Shown in pieces: positions 1 to 7,929 of a DNA stretch of 37,454 nt. Made by a program: the position numbers and the translations under genes. This DNA is from Sphingopyxis sp. (lineage in GTDB: Bacteria; Pseudomonadota; Alphaproteobacteria; Sphingomonadales; Sphingomonadaceae). The stretch spans positions 1-37,454 of the forward strand of contig JASBSJ010000084.1 of assembly GCA_030148985.1 (NCBI GenBank). Reading direction: 5' to 3'. Position 1 is the first letter of the stretch. Each line of letters starts with the position of its first letter. The notes beneath the pieces are model-generated. The model was not told where the DNA came from and ran no database searches. It saw only the letters and a program-made list of their open reading frames with translations.

Positions 1-89
1 ACATGCAGATCGAAGGCATGGCCGAACTCAACCAACCCATGATCGAGGAGGAAAATCAGCCCCTACACATCACCGCCAAAGCCGCCTGA
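1..89 (+). CDS. 3' end of an unidentified reading frame, cut by the window edge
   Basis: A frame open from the left edge ends at a TGA at 87-89 and gives about 28 residues ending in HITAKAA. It is too short to assign. The sequence after the stop (about 112-135, a GC-rich caccttgacggacgcgacc-like stretch) resembles the kind of terminal sequence seen next to insertion-sequence transposases, so this could be the tail of a transposase. I cannot identify a family and see no second inverted repeat here. It may also be a chance open frame. Confidence 0.3.
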   Translation, partial: MQIEGMAELNQPMIEEENQPLHITAKAA

Positions 90-357
90 CGATGGCCCAC
101 GGCCACAGCCGAAATTACACCACCTTGACGGACGCGACCCAGAGAAGTCCGGTCATTGATGGAACATGCTGCTGACGAAGGGCATCCGATGGCTAAGCTC
201 TTCCTCGCCCGATGGATGGCACTTGGGCATTTCGGTCTACATAACATCCCACGTGGTTGGGTGTCTGTTGTCCGGCTTGCAGTGAGTTCTGCCTTCGCCG
301 AAAGACGAACCGCGCCAGCCTAAAGTCTGCTTTCGGTCGAAACCGGCCGCCTGAAAC
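90..357. other. Intergenic stretch without a supported gene
   Basis: No frame here has a convincing start, ribosome binding site or recognisable protein. The only structure I see is a short palindrome, CCACGTGG, at about 249-256. The region lies downstream of the minus-strand GIN-domain gene and would hold its transcription terminator, but no GC hairpin followed by a T tract is obvious. Confidence 0.5.
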
Positions 358-1071
358 CTATTCCTCCACCCCGCAGGACACCGACCCGCTGCCGACGTTG
401 CGTACGGTGCAGACCGGGCGGCCCAGCACCACCGTCCGGCCGATCCCGCGCGCGGTGATCGCCGCGCTTTTGATCGCGCGGAACCGGTGGTCGCCCGCGC
501 CTTCGCTGTCGCTGATGAGCTCATCGACTGCCAGTTCCGCCGCATCGACCATGCCCGCGCCCGACAGCGTCATCTGCGCATTCTTGGCCTTGCCGGCCAG
601 CGTCATCGTGCCGTTGCCGATCATGGCGACCTGGAGCCGGTCGGTCGCCACTTCATCGACCGTCAACCGCCCCGGTCCGCGCAGGCCGACCGCCACGCGC
701 TGTCCCGCCAGCCGGTCGATGGCGAGCGACCCCGCGCCCGCCAGCGTTGCGGCACGCAGATTGGCGGCATTGACGCGCACAGTCACCGGCCCGCGCGGCC
801 GCCCGCGCTTTTCATCGCCCGCAAATTGCCGCGCGCCGATCACCAGCCGGCCGTCGCGCGCCTCGACGCTCAGCCGGTCGAGCGCGTCCTGCGGACCCGT
901 TGCCACCGCGCCGACCGGCGCGCGGCTCACAACCTCGACTGTCACGTCAGCCTGAACCTCGATCGTCTCGAAGCTGGTAAGGCCATAGCGTTTCTCGGCG
1001 GCCGACGCGGGTCCGGGAAGGAACAGGGCGGTCGCCGCAAATACGGCCCATCGCGGGATGATGTTGGTCAT
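358..1071 (-). CDS. GIN-domain (DUF2807) exported protein
   Basis: A 237-residue protein with an N-terminal hydrophobic signal segment (about residues 8-24, ending PASAAEK) followed by a beta-rich GIN/DUF2807 body, the putative autotransporter-adhesin head fold. The body carries spaced small-residue turns (AGAGSL, RGPGRL, IGNGTM, SGAGMV) every 20 residues or so, as expected for a right-handed beta-helix, and ends in a GSGSVSCGVEE tail. An AGGA lies upstream of the ATG. It is 43 bp downstream of a paralogous GIN lipoprotein gene on the same strand, so the two are probably one transcript. Function is unknown; an envelope-surface role is inferred from the signal peptide and fold. Confidence 0.8.
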   Translation of the reverse strand: MTNIIPRWAVFAATALFLPGPASAAEKRYGLTSFETIEVQADVTVEVVSRAPVGAVATGPQDALDRLSVEARDGRLVIGARQFAGDEKRGRPRGPVTVRVNAANLRAATLAGAGSLAIDRLAGQRVAVGLRGPGRLTVDEVATDRLQVAMIGNGTMTLAGKAKNAQMTLSGAGMVDAAELAVDELISDSEGAGDHRFRAIKSAAITARGIGRTVVLGRPVCTVRNVGSGSVSCGVEE

Positions 1072-1114
1072 GGCGCCGTCCTACCGCGTTCGGCGGGGCG
1101 GCGCCATAGCCGCA

Positions 1115-1858
1115 TCATTTACAGATCGCGTCGCCCGATCCCAGCGAGCGCGTCGAGCATTTGCCGCCGCCGCCGATCGTCGCATCACCCGATCCCAGGA
1201 TCGATATGTCGGCGCTGTCGCTCGCCTGCGCATCGACGTTGCCCGATCCGGCGATCGACACGTCGAGCGTCTTGGCGGCGAGCCCGCCGGCCGCGATGCT
1301 GCCCGATCCCGTCACGTCATAATCGCCCGCGGCGATCGTGCCGCCGCCGACCTCCAGGTTGCCCGATCCGGTAATGGTAAGCTTGGCGCGCTTGCCGTTC
1401 ATCGCTGCGATCTTCAGATCGCCCGATCCGGTCACCACCGCCTCGACCGCATCGCCGTCGATCGCATCGGCATCGATCGCGCCCGATCCCGTCAGGCGCA
1501 CGGCGCGGAGCGTTGGCATGACGACCGTCACCTTGACCGCTTGGTCGCCGCTGAAACGGAGCATCGAGTCTTTCCGGCCGATCGACAGCATGTCGCCGTC
1601 GCGCTTGATTTCCAGCTCGTCGATCACCGCTCGCGGTCCGCGCGCCACGATCGAGAAAGTCTCGCCGCGCTCGATCATCACGTCGTCGGGGCCCGAGACC
1701 CCGACGCCGGTAAAGCCGGTCAAGTCGAACCCTTGCGACGCCGGGGGGCCCGCGTCGACCGTGCGCTTGCCATCCTTACCGTTGCTCGTCTCGGCGCTGC
1801 ACGCCGTTACCGTCATCGCAAGCGCCAGCGGCAGCGCCGCTATTGTCCAGTTCCGCAT
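1115..1858 (-). CDS. GIN-domain (DUF2807) lipoprotein
   Basis: A 247-residue protein starting at an ATG preceded by AAAGGAG at good spacing; the frame stays open further upstream but without a comparable start. The N-terminus is a lipoprotein signal with a lipobox ending at Cys20 (MTVTAC), so the mature protein should be lipid-anchored. The C-terminal half has seven GSG turns spaced about 20 residues apart (TGSGAID, TGSGDLK, TGSGNLE, TGSGSIA, AGSGNVD, LGSGDAT, LGSGDAI), a textbook GIN/DUF2807 beta-helix. The GSG codons make a visible DNA repeat (gcccgatcc on the plus strand). It shares a divergent 115-bp promoter region with the Gre-like gene, holding a perfect 9-bp inverted repeat. Role unknown. 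Confidence 0.85.
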   Translation of the reverse strand: MRNWTIAALPLALAMTVTACSAETSNGKDGKRTVDAGPPASQGFDLTGFTGVGVSGPDDVMIERGETFSIVARGPRAVIDELEIKRDGDMLSIGRKDSMLRFSGDQAVKVTVVMPTLRAVRLTGSGAIDADAIDGDAVEAVVTGSGDLKIAAMNGKRAKLTITGSGNLEVGGGTIAAGDYDVTGSGSIAAGGLAAKTLDVSIAGSGNVDAQASDSADISILGSGDATIGGGGKCSTRSLGSGDAICK

Positions 1859-1872
1859 CGTGAATCTCCTTT

Positions 1873-1894
1873 GTGTGTTATCCACATAACACAC
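1873..1894. promoter_or_regulatory. Perfect inverted repeat holding a DnaA-box consensus
   Basis: GTGTGTTAT and ATAACACAC are perfect 9-bp arms around a CCAC spacer. The dyad is in the 5' region of the GIN lipoprotein gene, 14 bp upstream of its start codon, and in the divergent space shared with the Gre-like gene. It is AT-rich compared with its surroundings. It looks like an operator, for example of a GntR-type regulator, but no such regulator is next door. Positions 1878-1886 read TTATCCACA, the canonical DnaA box. Confidence 0.6.
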
Positions 1895-1973
1895 GCCAGC
1901 ATCGCTTGTCCAGCATCGCCATCTTGTCGCCACCTTCGTGCGCCAAAGCCGCGCATCCTTCAGGAAAGTGACG

Positions 1974-2450
1974 ATGAGCGTAGCCTTTCGCCGCGAGAGC
2001 GACGACGAACATAAAGAACCTGAATATGAGCTGCCGATTCCGGTCGGCGCGAATCTGGTCACCCCGCGTGGGCTGCGCCTGCTCGGCGAGGAGACCGCGC
2101 GGATCGAGGCGGCGCTTACCGTCGAAACCGACGCGGATGCGCGCAAGAAATTGCAGCGGCGCCTGCGTTATGTTCACACCCGCCACGCCACCGCCGAGGT
2201 TCAGGCACCACCCGCCGATGGCATCGTCGGCATCGGCAGCCGCGTGCGTTACACGCTGAACGGCGCCGAGCGGGCGGTGACGATCGTCGGGCATGACGAG
2301 GCCGATCCCGCCGCGGGCTGCATCGCCTTCACCGCGCCGCTCGGCCGTGCGCTGATGGGTGCCGAGGCGGGTGAAAGCGTCGCGTTTCAGGGCCGCGAGG
2401 ACGCGATCACCATCCTCTCCACCGCCCCCGACCTCGAGGTGATGGTATGA
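1974..2450 (+). CDS. GreA/GreB-family transcript-cleavage factor
   Basis: A 158-residue protein resembling GreA/GreB factors, which bind RNA polymerase in the secondary channel and stimulate cleavage of backtracked RNA. The ATG at 1974 is chosen over one 36 bp upstream because AGGAAAG precedes it at good spacing. A helical N-terminal half (about residues 25-75, ETARIEAALTVETDADARKKL) matches the coiled-coil region, and the C-terminal half (about 85-158, GIVGIGSRVRYTLNGAERAVTIVG onwards) matches the FKBP-like Gre C-terminal domain. Its stop overlaps the start of the next small gene (ATGA), so the two are translationally coupled. It may be a Gre paralog rather than the housekeeping GreA. Confidence 0.8.
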   Translation: MSVAFRRESDDEHKEPEYELPIPVGANLVTPRGLRLLGEETARIEAALTVETDADARKKLQRRLRYVHTRHATAEVQAPPADGIVGIGSRVRYTLNGAERAVTIVGHDEADPAAGCIAFTAPLGRALMGAEAGESVAFQGREDAITILSTAPDLEVMV

Positions 2451-2626
2451 AGGACCGGTTCGAACGCCACAAACAGCCGTGGACCGCGGCCGAGATCGAC
2501 AAGCTCCACACGCTCGCGAAAAAGGGCATGGCGCTGAAGGCGATCGCCAAGGCGCTGACGCGGAGCGAGGAATCGGTCAAGCAACGCGCCAAGGCCGATG
2601 GCCTGGCGATCGCGAAGCTGCACTGA
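2447..2626 (+). CDS. Small HTH/SANT-like protein, 59 residues
   Basis: A short gene starting at the ATG that overlaps the stop of the Gre-like gene in an ATGA junction. The product is highly charged: a WTAAEIDKLHTLAKKGMALK stretch followed by AIAKALTRSEESVKQRAK reads as a small helical, Myb/SANT- or sigma-region-4-like DNA-binding domain (W at 12, then three predicted helices). No catalytic motif is present. Tight coupling to a transcript-cleavage factor suggests a transcription-related role, but this is inference. I recognise no named family. Confidence 0.65.
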   Translation: MKDRFERHKQPWTAAEIDKLHTLAKKGMALKAIAKALTRSEESVKQRAKADGLAIAKLH

Positions 2627-2655
2627 TTTCCGGCGTGAAAGCTCTGCACAACTTG

Positions 2656-2832
2656 TCCCTCCCCCTTGATGGGGGAGGCAGCGAGACTTGCCAGCTTGCT
2701 GGCTTAGTCGCAGCGGTGGGGGTGCGCTCGCGGCCTGAAACGACAGCGCAAGGACGCCCGCTCACCCCCATCCAACTCCGCCTAGCGCCTGCGGCGCAAG
2801 GCTGCGTATCCTTCCCCCATCGAGGGGGAAGG
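2656..2832. repeat. Class A palindromic repeat, long form
   Basis: Outer arms near 2656-2679 (cctcccccttgatgggggag) and 2808-2832 (ccttcccccatcgaggggg) are themselves hairpins. Between them is an inner stem of GACTT, GCCAGC, TTG, CTGGC and TTAGTC, followed by GCAGCGGTGGGGG. The same architecture recurs inverted at 13157-13330 and, in shorter form, at several other places. The 3' end of this copy (gagggggaagg) supplies the ribosome binding site of the flavoprotein gene that follows. Confidence 0.85.
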
Positions 2833-2837
2833 CTGGC

Positions 2838-4010
2838 GTGACGACATCCGATTACGATGCCATCGTGCTGGGTGCCGGCGCGGCCGGGCTGATGTGCGCC
2901 GCGGTCGCGGGGCAGCGAGGGCGGCGCGTCCTGCTGCTCGACCATGCCGATCAGGTGGGCAAGAAAATCCTGATCTCGGGCGGCGGTCGCTGCAATTTCA
3001 CCAATATTCACACCGTCCCCGACCGCTATATTTCGGCGAACCCGCATTTCGCCAAGTCGGCGCTCGCACGCTACACCCCCGCCGATTTCATCGCACTGGT
3101 CGACCGATACGGGATCGCGTGGCATGAAAAGACGCTGGGCCAACTGTTCTGCGACGGGTCGGCCAAACAGGTCGTCGCAATGCTGCTTCAGGAATGCGCA
3201 AAGGGCGGCGTCGATGTCCGCTGCGGGCAGCCGGTGCGTCAGGTTACCCATGCCGACGGTCGGTTCACCGTCCGCTTCGGCGACCTGGATTTCACTGCCG
3301 CCAGCCTCGTCATCGCGACCGGCGGCCCCTCGATTCCGAAGATGGGCGCGTCCGGTTTCGCCTATGATCTCGCGCGCCAATTCGGGCTCAAGGTCGTCGA
3401 GCCGCGCCCTGCGCTCGTCCCGCTGACGCTCGGCGGCGATGATGTGTTGTTCCGCGAGTTGTCGGGCGTTGCGACGCCGGTCGAGGCGCGCGCAGGCAAG
3501 GCGGCGTTTCGCGAAGCGGCGCTCTTTACGCACAAGGGGCTTTCCGGCCCGGCAATCCTTCAGGTCAGCAGCTATTGGCGCCACGGCGAGCCGGTGACGA
3601 TCGACTTTTTGCCCGATGCCGCGCCGGGCTGGCTCGTCGAGGCCAAGCGTGTGCGCCCGCGCGCCACGCTGGCGTCGGCGCTCGCGCTCCCCGACCGCCT
3701 CGCACAGACGCTCGCCGATCGCCTCGCCCTCGTCGGCGAACTCAGCACCCAGACCGACCGCAAGCTCGCGGACGCCGAAGCGCGCCTCAAACGCTGGATA
3801 TTCCACCCCAACGGTACCGAGGGTTTTGCCAAAGCCGAGGTCACCGTCGGCGGAATTTCGACCGCTAGCCTGTCGTCGCAATCAATGGTGGCCAAAACCG
3901 TTCCAAACCTCTATGCGGTCGGCGAGGCCGTAGATGTCACAGGGTGGTTAGGCGGCTATAATTTTCAATGGGCCTGGGCAAGCGGACACGCTGCCGGACA
4001 GGTGATTTAA
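2838..4010 (+). CDS. NAD(P)/FAD-dependent oxidoreductase, HI0933/BaiN-like
   Basis: A 390-residue flavoprotein of the HI0933/YhiN/BaiN family. It opens with a Rossmann FAD-binding motif (IVLGAGAAGLMCA, about residues 9-21), then the family signature KKILISGGGRCNFTN (about 42-56), a GGPSIPKMGASGFAYDLA segment (about 165-182), and a C-terminal TVGGIST...YAVGEAVDVTGWLGGYNFQWAWASG block that closes the FAD site. Start is GTG at 2838, with GAGGGGGAAGG just upstream; that ribosome binding site comes from the preceding repeat. Length is normal for the family. The physiological substrate is not established for most members. Confidence 0.9.
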   Translation: MTTSDYDAIVLGAGAAGLMCAAVAGQRGRRVLLLDHADQVGKKILISGGGRCNFTNIHTVPDRYISANPHFAKSALARYTPADFIALVDRYGIAWHEKTLGQLFCDGSAKQVVAMLLQECAKGGVDVRCGQPVRQVTHADGRFTVRFGDLDFTAASLVIATGGPSIPKMGASGFAYDLARQFGLKVVEPRPALVPLTLGGDDVLFRELSGVATPVEARAGKAAFREAALFTHKGLSGPAILQVSSYWRHGEPVTIDFLPDAAPGWLVEAKRVRPRATLASALALPDRLAQTLADRLALVGELSTQTDRKLADAEARLKRWIFHPNGTEGFAKAEVTVGGISTASLSSQSMVAKTVPNLYAVGEAVDVTGWLGGYNFQWAWASGHAAGQVI

Positions 4011-4076
4011 GCCCATTGGGCCCCTTTCTATCGGCTCGTCACCGCACCGGTGACCGCCTATGCTATTGAGATAACA

Positions 4077-5903
4077 ATGACTTTCGAAAATCTTTCTCCC
4101 GTCCTTTCGGACGCTCTCGTCGCGCGCGGCTATGAGGCGCTCACCCCCGTCCAGACGCAGGTCACGCAAGGCGAGGCCAAGAGCCGCGACCTGCTCGTCT
4201 CGGCGCAGACCGGATCGGGCAAGACCGTCGCCTTCGGCCTCGCGATGGCCGACGAGTTGATCGAGGACGGGCGCCTGCCCTTCGCCACCTCGCCGCTTGC
4301 GCTGATCGTCGCGCCGACGCGCGAACTCGCATTGCAGGTCAGCCGTGAACTCGGCTGGCTTTATGCCAAAGCGGGGGCACGCATCGCGACCTGCGTCGGC
4401 GGCATGGACGCCAGCAAGGAACGCCGCGCGCTCAATCAGGGCGTGCAGATCGTCGTCGGCACGCCGGGCCGCCTGCGCGATCACCTCGAACGCGGCGCGC
4501 TCGACCTTTCGGCGCTGCGCGTCGCGGTGCTCGACGAGGCCGACGAAATGCTCGACATGGGCTTTCGCGACGATCTGGAGGAAATTCTCGACGCGACCCC
4601 CGAAACGCGCCGCACGCTCCTGTTCTCCGCGACGATCCCCAAGCCGATCGTCCAACTGGCCAAGCGTTACCAGCGCGATGCCCTGCGCATCTCGACCGTC
4701 GGCGAAGACCGCGGCCATGGCGACATCGCCTATCAGGCGGTGACCGTCGCCCCCGCCGACATCGAAGGCGCGGTGGTCAACCTGCTCCGCCTCCACGACG
4801 CCGAGACGGCAATGCTGTTCTGCGCGACGCGCGACAATGTCCGCCGCCTTCACGCCAGCCTTGTCGAGCGCGGCTTTGCCGCCGTCGCGCTGTCAGGCGA
4901 GCATAGCCAGAACGAGCGCAATCAGGCGCTTCAGGCCTTGCGCGACCGCCGGGCGAGGGTCTGCGTCGCGACCGACGTTGCCGCGCGCGGTATCGACCTG
5001 CCGACGCTCAGCCTTGTCGTCCACGTCGAAATCCCGCGCGACGCCGAGGCGCTCCAGCACCGTTCGGGCCGTACCGGCCGCGCGGGCAAAAAGGGCACCG
5101 CGGTCATCATCGTCCCCTATCCGCGCCGCCGCCGCGTCGACGGGATGCTGCGCGGCGCGCGCATCAACGCCGAATGGATGGACGCACCGACGGCCGCCGA
5201 CGTCCGGCAAAAGGATCAGGAACGATTGATCGAAAAGCTGCTCGCCCCCGTCGAGCATGAGCCCGAAGATCTGGAGCTGGCGCAGCGCCTGATGGCCGAA
5301 CGCACACCCGAAGACATCGCCGCATCGCTCGTCCGCGCGCACCGCGCGCTGATGCCCCCGCCCGAGGACCTGCTCGACAACGGCCCGCGCGGCCGTGATG
5401 CCACGGGCCGTCCCGAACGCGGCGAGCGTTTCGAACGGCTGGAACGCAGCGGCGACCGCCGCGAGGGATTCGAGGATGCCGTCTGGTTCCGCCTCAACAT
5501 CGGCCGCCACCAGAATGCCGATCCGCGCTGGATCCTGCCTTTGCTCTGCCGCCGCGGCCATGTGAGCAAGAATGAGATCGGCGCGATCCGCATCGGGCCG
5601 CGGGAAACGATGTTCAACATCCCGCGCGCCATCGCCGACCGCTTTGCCGAGGCCGTGCAGCGCACCGCGAACCAGGATGGCGAAGACGACAGCGGCGTCG
5701 CGATCACCCCTGCCCCCGATGGCCCGACCTATCCGCCGCGCCGCGACAAGGGTTCGGGCGACCGGGCGCCGCGCAGCACGCTCGGCCGCGCGCCCGGTGG
5801 CGACCGCGCCGGTCCGCGCGCGCCGCGTGGTCCCGGCGGCAACACCGAACGCTACAAGCCCAAGCCCTACGGCCAGCGCAGCCCGCGCCGTCCGGCGAAG
5901 TAA
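4077..5903 (+). CDS. deaD: DEAD-box ATP-dependent RNA helicase
   Basis: A 608-residue cytoplasmic RNA helicase. The N-terminal RecA domain shows the Q motif region, Walker A AQTGSGKT (43-50), PTRELA (80-85), GTPGR (128-132), DEAD (153-156) and SAT (184-186). The second RecA domain ends with HRSGRTGRAG. A DbpA-type RNA-binding domain follows (about residues 470-540, VWFRLNIGRHQNADPRWILP), and then an Arg/Gly/Pro-rich basic tail of about 60 residues typical of CsdA/DeaD proteins. The ATG at 4077 gives the usual MTFENLSP start; an in-frame ATG 27 bp upstream is less likely. Expected roles are ribosome assembly and RNA remodelling, especially in the cold. Monocistronic, with a hairpin after the stop. 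Confidence 0.92.
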   Translation: MTFENLSPVLSDALVARGYEALTPVQTQVTQGEAKSRDLLVSAQTGSGKTVAFGLAMADELIEDGRLPFATSPLALIVAPTRELALQVSRELGWLYAKAGARIATCVGGMDASKERRALNQGVQIVVGTPGRLRDHLERGALDLSALRVAVLDEADEMLDMGFRDDLEEILDATPETRRTLLFSATIPKPIVQLAKRYQRDALRISTVGEDRGHGDIAYQAVTVAPADIEGAVVNLLRLHDAETAMLFCATRDNVRRLHASLVERGFAAVALSGEHSQNERNQALQALRDRRARVCVATDVAARGIDLPTLSLVVHVEIPRDAEALQHRSGRTGRAGKKGTAVIIVPYPRRRRVDGMLRGARINAEWMDAPTAADVRQKDQERLIEKLLAPVEHEPEDLELAQRLMAERTPEDIAASLVRAHRALMPPPEDLLDNGPRGRDATGRPERGERFERLERSGDRREGFEDAVWFRLNIGRHQNADPRWILPLLCRRGHVSKNEIGAIRIGPRETMFNIPRAIADRFAEAVQRTANQDGEDDSGVAITPAPDGPTYPPRRDKGSGDRAPRSTLGRAPGGDRAGPRAPRGPGGNTERYKPKPYGQRSPRRPAK

Positions 5904-5909
5904 CATCTA

Positions 5910-5937
5910 AAGCCCCTCCCCTGAAGGGGAAGGGCTT
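5910..5937 (+). terminator. Hairpin downstream of deaD
   Basis: Arms aagcccctcccc and ggggaagggctt with a TGAA loop and one mismatch, starting 7 bp after the deaD stop. The T tract is short (cttct), so it is an intrinsic-terminator-like stem rather than a perfect terminator. The arm sequence is the same as the outer arm of the class A repeats, so it may be a solitary half of that family. Confidence 0.6.
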
Positions 5938-6004
5938 CTACCGCAACGCCCTTGCACTCCCCAGCTCGGCCCACCAGATGGACCGGACAGCAGGAGCGCG
6001 CGCC

Positions 6005-6982
6005 ATGAAAGCCATCACCGCCTTCATCGAAAATCAGGGTGGGCCCGAGGTCATCGACTGGCGCGATGTCACGCTCGGCGATCCCGGTCCCGGTGAGGTG
6101 CTCGTCCGCCAGACCGCGGTCGGGATGAACTATCTCGACATCTATCATCGCGACGGCACCTATCCGGTCGATCTGCCCGGCGGGCTCGGCGTCGAAGCCG
6201 CGGGCGAAGTTCTCGCGGTCGGGGCCGATGTTCACGGTATCAAGGTCGGCGACCGGGTCGCGACGTTTGGGCCCCAGCGCAACGCCTATGCGAGCGCGCG
6301 GATCGTCCCCGCCGCTTCGCTTTTCAAGCTGCCACCCGGCATCGACGACGAAACCGCCGCAGCCGCGCTGCTCAAGGCCTGCACGGTCGAAGCGCTCGTC
6401 GAACGCTGCGCCAAGGTCGAGGCCGGCTGGCCGGTGCTCGTCCACGCCGCCGCGGGCGGGGTCGGGCTGATCCTCGTCCAATGGCTGAAGGCGATCGGTG
6501 CGACGGTGATCGGGACGGTCAGCACCGAGGCGAAGGAACAGGCCGCGCGCGAAGCCGGCGCGGATCACATCATCCGTTACAAAACCGACGATGTCGCCGC
6601 GCATGTTCGCGAAATCACCGATGGCCAGGGCGTGCCCGTCACCTTCGACGGCATCGGCATGGCCACATGGGCGACGTCCCTGAAGGCCACCGCGCGCCGC
6701 GGGCTGATCGTCAGCTATGGCAATGCCGGCGGCCCCGTCACCGGCGTCAACCTGGGTGTGCTCGCGCAGCACGGATCGCAGTTCGTCACGCGCCCGACCT
6801 TGTTCGATTATTACCACATTCCCGGCGAGCGCGCCGCGGGCGCCGCGCGGGTGTTCGAGATGATCGAAAGAGGCGCGGTGGCGGTCAGCATCGGGCAGCG
6901 CTATGGCTTGCAGGATGCGGCAAGGGCGCACGCCGATCTGGAAGCCGGGCGCACGACGGGGTCGAGTCTGCTCATTCCCTGA
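6005..6982 (+). CDS. qor: NADPH:quinone oxidoreductase, zeta-crystallin type
   Basis: A 325-residue zinc-free medium-chain dehydrogenase of the quinone reductase (QOR/zeta-crystallin) group. Start at the ATG with AGGAG upstream gives MKAITAFIENQGGPEVIDW, the usual family N-terminus. The GroES-like domain spans about residues 1-130 (VGMNYLDIYHRDGTYP). The NADPH-binding Rossmann motif is HAAAGGVGLI (about 147-156), and the C-terminus has the family's TRPTLFDYY segment. It lacks the cysteine cluster of zinc alcohol dehydrogenases. Likely one-electron or two-electron reduction of quinones with NADPH. It stands alone between two repeat elements. Confidence 0.9.
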   Translation: MKAITAFIENQGGPEVIDWRDVTLGDPGPGEVLVRQTAVGMNYLDIYHRDGTYPVDLPGGLGVEAAGEVLAVGADVHGIKVGDRVATFGPQRNAYASARIVPAASLFKLPPGIDDETAAAALLKACTVEALVERCAKVEAGWPVLVHAAAGGVGLILVQWLKAIGATVIGTVSTEAKEQAAREAGADHIIRYKTDDVAAHVREITDGQGVPVTFDGIGMATWATSLKATARRGLIVSYGNAGGPVTGVNLGVLAQHGSQFVTRPTLFDYYHIPGERAAGAARVFEMIERGAVAVSIGQRYGLQDAARAHADLEAGRTTGSSLLIP

Positions 6983-6987
6983 CAAAC

Positions 6988-7079
6988 CGTCGCCCCCGCG
7001 AAGGCGGGGGCCGCCGGAGGGTTACGCAGCGAGGAAGATCAAGGCGGACAGCGGCCCCCGCCTTCGCGCGGGGGCGACG
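6988..7079. repeat. Class C palindromic repeat
   Basis: Inverted arms cgtcgcccccgcgaaggcgg and the complementary ccgccttcgcgcgggggcgacg flank a less conserved centre. A second copy with the same arms and a ccgccgg shoulder is at 21703-21792. It lies between convergent qor and fghA and could act as a bidirectional terminator, though no T tract is present. Confidence 0.8.
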
Positions 7080-7080
7080 C

Positions 7081-7929
7081 TCAAGCCTTCAACCGCTCCG
7101 CGTGCCATGCGACATGCTCGGCCATGAAGGTCGAGATGAAATAATAGCTGTGGTCATATCCCGACTGCATCCGGATTTCGGCCTTCTGCCCATTCCGCTC
7201 GCACGCCTCGACGAGCAATTCGGTCCTCAGCTGTTCGCTCAGGAAATTATCGGCGTCGCCCTGATCGACGAGCAGGTCGGGGACGCGAAGGCCATCGTCG
7301 AGCAACGCGCACGCGTCATAGGCGCGCCACTCCTCGCGGTCGTCGCCGAGATAATGGCCGAGCGCCTTTTCGCCCCATGGGCAGCGGATCGGCGACACGA
7401 TCGGCGAAAAGGCCGATACCGAGCGGAACCGGCCCTGATTGCGAAGGCCAATGGTGAGCGCGCCATGCCCGCCCATCGAATGGCCGCTGATCGCCTGCCG
7501 CGTCAGGTCCGCGCTAGCGAAATTGCGCAGCACGAGCGAGGGCAGCTCGTCCTCAATGTACGAACGCATCCGGTAATGTCTAGCCCACGGTTCCGCAGTC
7601 GCATCGACATAAAAGCCCGCGCCCAGCCCGAAATCCCAGGCCCCGTCGGGATCGTCGGGCACATCTTCGCCGCGTGGGGACGTGTCGGGAGCGATGAAGA
7701 TGACGCCATGTTCGGCGCAGGCGGCGCGATATTCGCCCTTTTCCATCACATTGGCGTGGGTGCAGGTCAGCCCCGACAGATACCAGAGGACGGGCAGTTT
7801 CACGCCCGGCGCGTGGTCGGGCACGAACACCGCAAAACTCATGTCTGTGCCGGTCGTGGTGCTGGCGTGTTTGTACACGCCCTGCGTGCCGCCATGGCTG
7901 CGGGTGGTCGAGATGGTTTCGAGGGTCAT
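7081..7929 (-). CDS. fghA: S-formylglutathione hydrolase
   Basis: A 282-residue alpha/beta hydrolase of the esterase D family that hydrolyses S-formylglutathione to formate and glutathione, the second enzymatic step of cytoplasmic formaldehyde detoxification. The nucleophile elbow is GHSMGG with Ser151. Asp227 (in DQGDADNF) and His260 (in GYDHSYYF) complete the triad; the 76- and 109-residue spacings from the serine match those of E. coli FrmB as I recall them. Other family motifs are LSGLTCTHAN and SPRGE. It is the last gene of the formaldehyde operon and its ATG overlaps the stop of the upstream deacylase (ATGA). Confidence 0.95.
   Translation of the reverse strand: MTLETISTTRSHGGTQGVYKHASTTTGTDMSFAVFVPDHAPGVKLPVLWYLSGLTCTHANVMEKGEYRAACAEHGVIFIAPDTSPRGEDVPDDPDGAWDFGLGAGFYVDATAEPWARHYRMRSYIEDELPSLVLRNFASADLTRQAISGHSMGGHGALTIGLRNQGRFRSVSAFSPIVSPIRCPWGEKALGHYLGDDREEWRAYDACALLDDGLRVPDLLVDQGDADNFLSEQLRTELLVEACERNGQKAEIRMQSGYDHSYYFISTFMAEHVAWHAERLKA

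Noticed and set aside
1878..1886. Replication origin suggested by a DnaA box
   Set aside because: There is a single box, no cluster, no AT-rich unwinding region and no dnaA, dnaN, hemE or parAB nearby.
2577..3881. Minus-strand open frame of 434 codons
   Set aside because: It is antisense to the flavoprotein gene and includes translated repeat sequence.
5867..6985. Minus-strand open frame of 372 codons over qor
   Set aside because: The plus strand encodes a complete quinone reductase with a ribosome binding site; the antisense frame has shadow-type composition.
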